Assembly: GCA_029268165.1 (NCBI GenBank) | Contig: JAJUGM010000019.1 | Span: 1-17,719, forward strand | Length of the DNA: 17,719 nucleotides | Source: Bacteroidota bacterium | Lineage (GTDB): Bacteria > Bacteroidota > Bacteroidia > Bacteroidales > UBA10428 | Reading direction: 5' to 3' | In this document: positions 13,924 through 17,719 of the stretch, in pieces | Position numbering within the stretch: position 1 is the stretch's first letter | How the letters are laid out: each line of letters starts with the position of its first letter | The notes under the pieces: model-generated | What the model saw: the letters and a program-made list of their open reading frames with translations, nothing else | What the model was told of the DNA's origin: nothing | The model's database searches: none | Translations under genes and position numbers: made by a program

Positions 13924-15213
13924 ATGAGGAAAAAACGTTTAATTATTATACTGACAATTGTCTTTGGTATTATGATTGCCGGCTTCACGGTAATGTACAG
14001 CAAAAAGATTCTGGTTAAAAGACATAATAGAATAAATTTATCAGATACTCTGAATATTAAAGCTGACCCGCCATTGCTGATGTTTGGAATACCTGTTGAT
14101 TCTTATTATACCGAAACAGGGGTTATAAAAAGAAACCAGATACTTACCCAGATCGTGGATGTGTATAATCTGCCTGAGCGTTCACTGGGGCTGTTGTGCA
14201 CATTGCCCCGGGAAGTTTTCGACATGCGTAAAATAAAAGCAGGAAATAACTATACGCTTTTCCTGAGCCGTGATTCGCTCAACACACTGAAATACCTTGT
14301 TTATGAGCATTCACCGGTTGATTATACCGTATTTGATTTTACAGATTCCTTAAAGGTATATTCATGGAAGAAAGATATCAGGCAGGTTGAAAAGCATGTT
14401 CAGGGCAGAATTGAAAGTTCCCTGTGGAATACGGTAACACAGCAGAATATTAATCCAATGCTGGCGCTTGAGCTTTCAGACATTTATGCATGGACTATTG
14501 ATTTTTTCGGATTGCAGCCGGGTGACAGCTTCAGCGTGGTGTATAACGAGCTCTATGTCGATGATAATATTGTTGGCCTCGGGCATATTCACGCTGCTTA
14601 TTTCAGGCATAACGGTAATGAATATTATGCTATTCCGTTCATTCAGGACAGTATTGAAAGTTACTATGATATTGACGGAAACAGCCTGAGAAGGGCTTTT
14701 CTGAAGGCGCCTTTACATTTCAGACGGATAGCTTCAAAATTTTCTCATAACCGGTTTCATCCGATATTAAAAATATACAGGCCACATCACGGCATTGATT
14801 ATTCAGCTCCTGTTGGTACACCCGTTTATTCCATCGGCGACGGAAAGGTCGTTGAAATGGGCTATAAAGGTCAGGCCGGGCGAATGGTAAAAATAAGGCA
14901 CAACAGCATATATACTTCGGCTTACCTTCATCTGAGCCGCTATGCCAGTGGAATAAGTCCCGGCGCTTTTGTGCGTCAGGGAGATGTAATCGGATATGTA
15001 GGCAGTTCGGGGCTATCCACAGGTCCGCATCTTGATTTCAGGGTATATAAAAACGGTTCGCCCATAAATCCGCTGAAAATGGAATCGCCACCGATAGAAC
15101 CTGTAAGACCTGAAAACAGGGATGCATTTGATTCAGTAAGGGCTGAAGTATTAAAAATGCTTACACCCCGCGAAGAAAATACAGTGCTAAAGATGATTGA
15201 GCCGGTTTATTAG
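13924..15213 (+). CDS. M23-family (LytM-type) cell-wall metallopeptidase
   Basis: The 429-residue protein has an N-terminal membrane anchor or signal (about 5-24), a long region of OapA/LysM-like character (about 60-265) and a C-terminal LytM domain. That domain shows FSHNRFHPILKIYRPHHGID (273-292), giving the HxxxD zinc ligands H288 and D292. It also has the catalytic-loop histidine in AYLHLS (H336) and GPHLDFRVY (H369). The usual HxH motif reads H-L-D here (D371). Family members cut peptide cross-links in peptidoglycan in the periplasm, so a role in wall growth or division is inferred. A TTG at 13912 would extend the frame by four residues and overlap leuS; the ATG at 13924 is preferred because it leads straight into the basic signal MRKKR. 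Confidence 0.9.
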   Translation: MRKKRLIIILTIVFGIMIAGFTVMYSKKILVKRHNRINLSDTLNIKADPPLLMFGIPVDSYYTETGVIKRNQILTQIVDVYNLPERSLGLLCTLPREVFDMRKIKAGNNYTLFLSRDSLNTLKYLVYEHSPVDYTVFDFTDSLKVYSWKKDIRQVEKHVQGRIESSLWNTVTQQNINPMLALELSDIYAWTIDFFGLQPGDSFSVVYNELYVDDNIVGLGHIHAAYFRHNGNEYYAIPFIQDSIESYYDIDGNSLRRAFLKAPLHFRRIASKFSHNRFHPILKIYRPHHGIDYSAPVGTPVYSIGDGKVVEMGYKGQAGRMVKIRHNSIYTSAYLHLSRYASGISPGAFVRQGDVIGYVGSSGLSTGPHLDFRVYKNGSPINPLKMESPPIEPVRPENRDAFDSVRAEVLKMLTPREENTVLKMIEPVY

Positions 15214-15225
15214 CCTCGTTTGTGC

Positions 15226-15245
15226 CAGATTTCTCATCAAATCTG
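15226..15245 (+). terminator. Weak hairpin after the metallopeptidase gene
   Basis: cagattt and aaatctg form a perfect 7-bp stem with a 6-nt loop, 12 nt past the stop. No T-run follows, so it may only protect the transcript end. The rest of this 148-nt convergent gap is AT-rich and shows nothing else recognisable. Confidence 0.35.
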
Positions 15246-15361
15246 ATAAATAATTGTAATATCTACCTTGTACTGAAAAAATAAACTTTTATTCTATTTT
15301 ATTAATATACATACCTTATAATTAATAACATTCTGTTTCTGTCAGGTAATCGTTCTGCTTT

Positions 15362-16279
15362 TTAAAACAAGAAAGCCAAAATGTGCTTCAACCCCTCAAA
15401 TGACCTGAAAACATTATAAAAGCTTATAATGGCTATAAGGCAACCGATAGCAATGGTTAATGGCCTCCGGCGGATTAGTTTGACAATATATGCAGCAAAA
15501 GGCGCAGCCAGTAACCCGCCAGCAATAATTCCCACAGTAGGTTTCCAGTCGCCTATTCGAATAAAAAACATAAATACTATTGATGAGCTGATGGTTATGA
15601 AAAACTCGGCAATATTTACGCTTCCGATCACCCGCTTTGGTGTTAAATTTTTGTGAATCAGGTTACTGGTAACTATAGGCCCCCAGCCGCCACCGCCTAT
15701 GGCATCAAGCATTCCGCCGGCAAGGGCAAGCCGGCCTACATGTTTTATTTTTCTTTTATGTTTGTTACGGCCTGAAATTTCTTTATAAATAATCCAAAGC
15801 CCAAGAATAAGCAGGTAAGCTGATATAAAAGGTTTTATGATATTGCCATCAACCACATCTGCCAGCAAATAAGCCCCTGCAACTGCTCCAATAATACCAG
15901 GGATAAGCAAACGTACAAACAGTGTTTTATGCAGGTTTTTAAGCAGGGTATGTGAAATTCCGGATGCGCCGGTGGTAAAAATTTCTGATATATGAACGCT
16001 TGCGGAGGCTATAGCCGGCGGTACATTAAAAGCAATGAGCAGCGTGGAACAACTAACGCCGAATGCCATACCAAGTGCACCGTCCACAAGCTGAGCAAAC
16101 AAACCTGCAAGCATAAATAGAAAAAACCGGCCATCAAAAAATTCCCTGAAGCTGAAAGTTTCTTTTAACGGATTACGTGAGAAAATAGTAATGAGAATAC
16201 CGGTAATCATAATCAGCATAAGGCCAACCAATAATTGCTTATTGATAAAGCGGGTTAATCTTGAATAAAATGGATTCAT
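15362..16279 (-). CDS. TauE/SafE-family (TSUP) membrane permease
   Basis: The 305-residue integral membrane protein has a cytoplasmic-like basic start (FYSRLTRFINK), about eight to nine hydrophobic segments, and two related halves. These carry the family-like glycine-rich sites FAQLVDGALGMAFGV (61-75) and GGMLDAIGGGGWGP (188-201), separated by a basic loop (RNKHKRKIKH, 171-180). TauE/SafE proteins export sulfite, sulfoacetate and related organosulfur anions or move similar small acids; the substrate here cannot be told. The ATG at 16279 is chosen; a TTG at 16300 would add seven residues with no hydrophobic signal. It lies downstream of trxB on the same strand, but the 238-nt gap with hairpins argues for its own promoter. 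Confidence 0.9.
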   Translation of the reverse strand: MNPFYSRLTRFINKQLLVGLMLIMITGILITIFSRNPLKETFSFREFFDGRFFLFMLAGLFAQLVDGALGMAFGVSCSTLLIAFNVPPAIASASVHISEIFTTGASGISHTLLKNLHKTLFVRLLIPGIIGAVAGAYLLADVVDGNIIKPFISAYLLILGLWIIYKEISGRNKHKRKIKHVGRLALAGGMLDAIGGGGWGPIVTSNLIHKNLTPKRVIGSVNIAEFFITISSSIVFMFFIRIGDWKPTVGIIAGGLLAAPFAAYIVKLIRRRPLTIAIGCLIAIISFYNVFRSFEGLKHILAFLF

Positions 16280-16297
16280 GGCTACAAAATTAACCCT

Positions 16298-16305
16298 CAA
16301 AAATA
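16298..16305 (-). promoter_or_regulatory. Putative -7 box for the TauE/SafE gene
   Basis: The minus strand reads TATTTTTG (TAnnTTTG) 18 nt upstream of the ATG, nearly the same spacing as at leuS. A second match at 16285-16292 is too close to the start. The AT-rich context makes chance matches likely. Confidence 0.35.
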
Positions 16306-16397
16306 AGTTAACCTTATAAGTGCAGATATAGGGTTATATACTGATTTCATTTAGGTAAATGTACCTATTTGATGAGATTTCGTTTTCAAGAGCGATA

Positions 16398-16431
16398 GCG
16401 AACGGAAAAACTGATTTCCGAAAAATTTCGC
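16398..16431. repeat. Interrupted hairpin in the trxB-permease gap
   Basis: cggaaa/tttccg (16403-16408 with 16415-16420) is extended by gcgaa/ttcgc (16398-16402 with 16427-16431) across a 6-nt one-sided bulge. It could belong to the 5' region of the permease transcript or be a processing site. No regulatory family was recognised. Confidence 0.4.
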
Positions 16432-16478
16432 TTTTGTGAATGTATTCACTTTCTGCCATTTATCCCATAGTGGTCTAA

Positions 16479-16515
16479 CCAAGGTATGATGAAATTGTTT
16501 ATTCATCATACTTGG
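16479..16515 (-). terminator. Hairpin directly after trxB
   Basis: ccaaggtatgatgaa (16479-16493) and ttcatcatacttgg (16502-16515) form a 14-bp stem with one bulged G and an 8-nt loop, starting 2 nt past the trxB stop. The minus strand lacks a T-run after it, so it may be a transcript-end stabiliser or factor-dependent terminator. Confidence 0.55.
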
Positions 16516-16517
16516 GA

Positions 16518-17519
16518 CTAACTTAACTGACTCAGGTATCTCTCGGCATCGATAGCCGCCATGCACCCTGACCCTGCAGCAGTAATGGCTTGTCGGTAAT
16601 GAGGATCCTGCACATCGCCGCATGCAAACACACCCGGAATATTGGTTTTTGTTGTACCCGGGATGGTTTTTATATAACCGGTTTCATCGGTTTCGAGATA
16701 AGGCTTAAAAATGTCAGAATTTGGCGTATGCCCTATTGCCAGAAAGAATCCGTCAATATTAATTATTTCTTCTCTTTCATCGGGTTGGCCTTTGCGCCTG
16801 ACTATAACAACTTCTTCAACCACCTGATTACCCCTGAGCTCTTTTGTTTCGGCCTCAAATAGCACTTCAATATTAGTTGTTTTCAACACCCTTTCCTGCA
16901 TAATTTTTGATGCCCTGAAAAAGGGCTTTCTTACAATCATATAAACCTTACGGCACAATCCGGCCAGATAAAGCGCTTCTTCACATGCTGAATCGCCTGC
17001 ACCCACTACAGCAACATCTTTGCCTTTATAAAAAAAACCGTCACAGGTAGCACAGGCCGATACCCCTGAACCTTTAAAACGCTCTTCCGACTCAAGTCCG
17101 AGATACTTAGCCGTGGCACCTGTAGCAATAATAACTGTATCAGCTTTAATTACTATATTGTCATCAAACACTACCTGAAACGGCCTTGTTGAAAAATCAG
17201 CAGATACTGCTATTCCCCAGCGAATATCCGTACCGAAACGGGCTGCCTGTTTTTCAAAATCTTCCATCATTTTTGGACCATCCACACCTTCGGGATAACC
17301 CGGAAAATTTTCAACTTCGGTGGTGGTTGTCAATTGCCCGCCTGGTTGAAGACCTTTGTATAAAACGGGCTTCAGATTAGCCCTTGCTGCATATATAGCA
17401 GCTGTGTAACCAGCAGGGCCTGAACCTATAATCAGGCACCTAACATGTTCGGTTTCACCCGTATTCACCGTAACAGGTTTTTCTGTATTTCCGGTTTCCA
17501 GTTTCTGAAATAAAGCCAT
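16518..17519 (-). CDS. trxB: Thioredoxin reductase (NADPH, FAD)
   Basis: This cytoplasmic flavoenzyme passes electrons from NADPH through FAD and a disulfide to thioredoxin. The 333-residue protein shows the FAD-binding GSGPAG (32-37), GGQLTTTTEVENFPG (60-74), the redox-active CATC (C156, C159), the NADPH-binding GAGDSA (173-178) and the C-terminal FAD motif FACGDV (298-303). All catalytic parts are present. The N-terminus carries about 20 residues before the normal TEHVRCLIIG start. The GTG codon for V18 (17468) would give the usual length, so the true start is uncertain. A hairpin lies right after the stop. Upstream DNA is very AT-rich and no TAnnTTTG box was found. Confidence 0.96.
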   Translation of the reverse strand: MALFQKLETGNTEKPVTVNTGETEHVRCLIIGSGPAGYTAAIYAARANLKPVLYKGLQPGGQLTTTTEVENFPGYPEGVDGPKMMEDFEKQAARFGTDIRWGIAVSADFSTRPFQVVFDDNIVIKADTVIIATGATAKYLGLESEERFKGSGVSACATCDGFFYKGKDVAVVGAGDSACEEALYLAGLCRKVYMIVRKPFFRASKIMQERVLKTTNIEVLFEAETKELRGNQVVEEVVIVRRKGQPDEREEIINIDGFFLAIGHTPNSDIFKPYLETDETGYIKTIPGTTKTNIPGVFACGDVQDPHYRQAITAAGSGCMAAIDAERYLSQLS

Positions 17520-17719
17520 ATTTTTGATTTTAATATTTATATATTTATATATATATCAATTAATATACCAAGCATTCCAAATATGACAGAATTGCATGTT
17601 TAAATATAGCAAATCCTGAAAACAATAAAAAACACGATATGATTACCAGTAAAAATGGTAAAGAGATATACAGAACATAAGGATATAAATTATTTAACCC
17701 AATTATTGCATTAGAAAAA

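Noticed and set aside
13749..14003. 84-codon minus-strand frame across the leuS-peptidase junction
   Set aside because: It is antisense to two well-supported genes and its composition reflects AT-rich DNA read backwards.
16352..16367. Small palindrome taggta/taccta
   Set aside because: A 6-bp stem in AT-rich DNA is expected by chance, and no regulator family was recognised.
16351..16623. 90-codon open frame on the minus strand after trxB
   Set aside because: It overlaps the 3' end of trxB in another frame and resembles no known protein; the downstream half is intergenic hairpin sequence.
17520..17719. AT-rich upstream region of trxB searched for promoter or gene
   Set aside because: Only runs of TA-rich sequence were seen; no TAnnTTTG box in the right orientation, no RNA gene and no supported reading frame.

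Overview
The window looks like the chromosome of an AT-rich member of the Bacteroidota, probably of the Bacteroidales type. The evidence is a SusC/RagA-type outer-membrane module, the SusC plug signature (LDEVVVIGYG), gene starts without clear Shine-Dalgarno sequences, and TAnnTTTG-like -7 boxes upstream of several genes. The genus cannot be fixed from the sequence alone.

Positions 1-1108 form a non-coding, scarred region. It holds a decayed C-terminal fragment of an IS256-family transposase (minus strand), a perfect 15-bp inverted repeat with a long loop, a short AT-rich palindrome, and a 107-bp tandem repeat. The last repeat copy runs into the 3' end of an intact tRNA-Arg(CCG) gene on the minus strand. 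Each repeat unit carries the tRNA 3' end plus its terminator, so the tRNA tail has been triplicated.

Positions 1109-8551 hold the most interesting part: two plus-strand genes 21 nt apart. The first encodes a SusC-like outer-membrane beta-barrel that keeps the N-terminal carboxypeptidase-like domain but has lost the plug domain. The second encodes a 1545-residue alpha-2-macroglobulin-like protein with an intact CxEQ thioester motif, and it contains a complete SusC-type plug domain with its TonB-box-like lead-in. One gene lacks exactly what its neighbour carries. This suggests a receptor whose plug is supplied in trans, and a thioester protease-trap or adhesin-like protein docked at an outer-membrane pore. 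An intrinsic terminator overlaps the stop codon of the second gene.

Positions 8568-11101 hold two minus-strand genes: a membrane sensor histidine kinase with a duplicated coiled coil, and a DUF819 membrane protein. Positions 11250-15213 form a plus-strand pair: leuS and an M23-family metallopeptidase beginning 4 nt after the leuS stop. Positions 15362-17519 hold two minus-strand genes: a TauE/SafE-family permease and trxB. The second half is mostly ordinary housekeeping. No SusD partner, CRISPR array, prophage or complete insertion sequence was seen.
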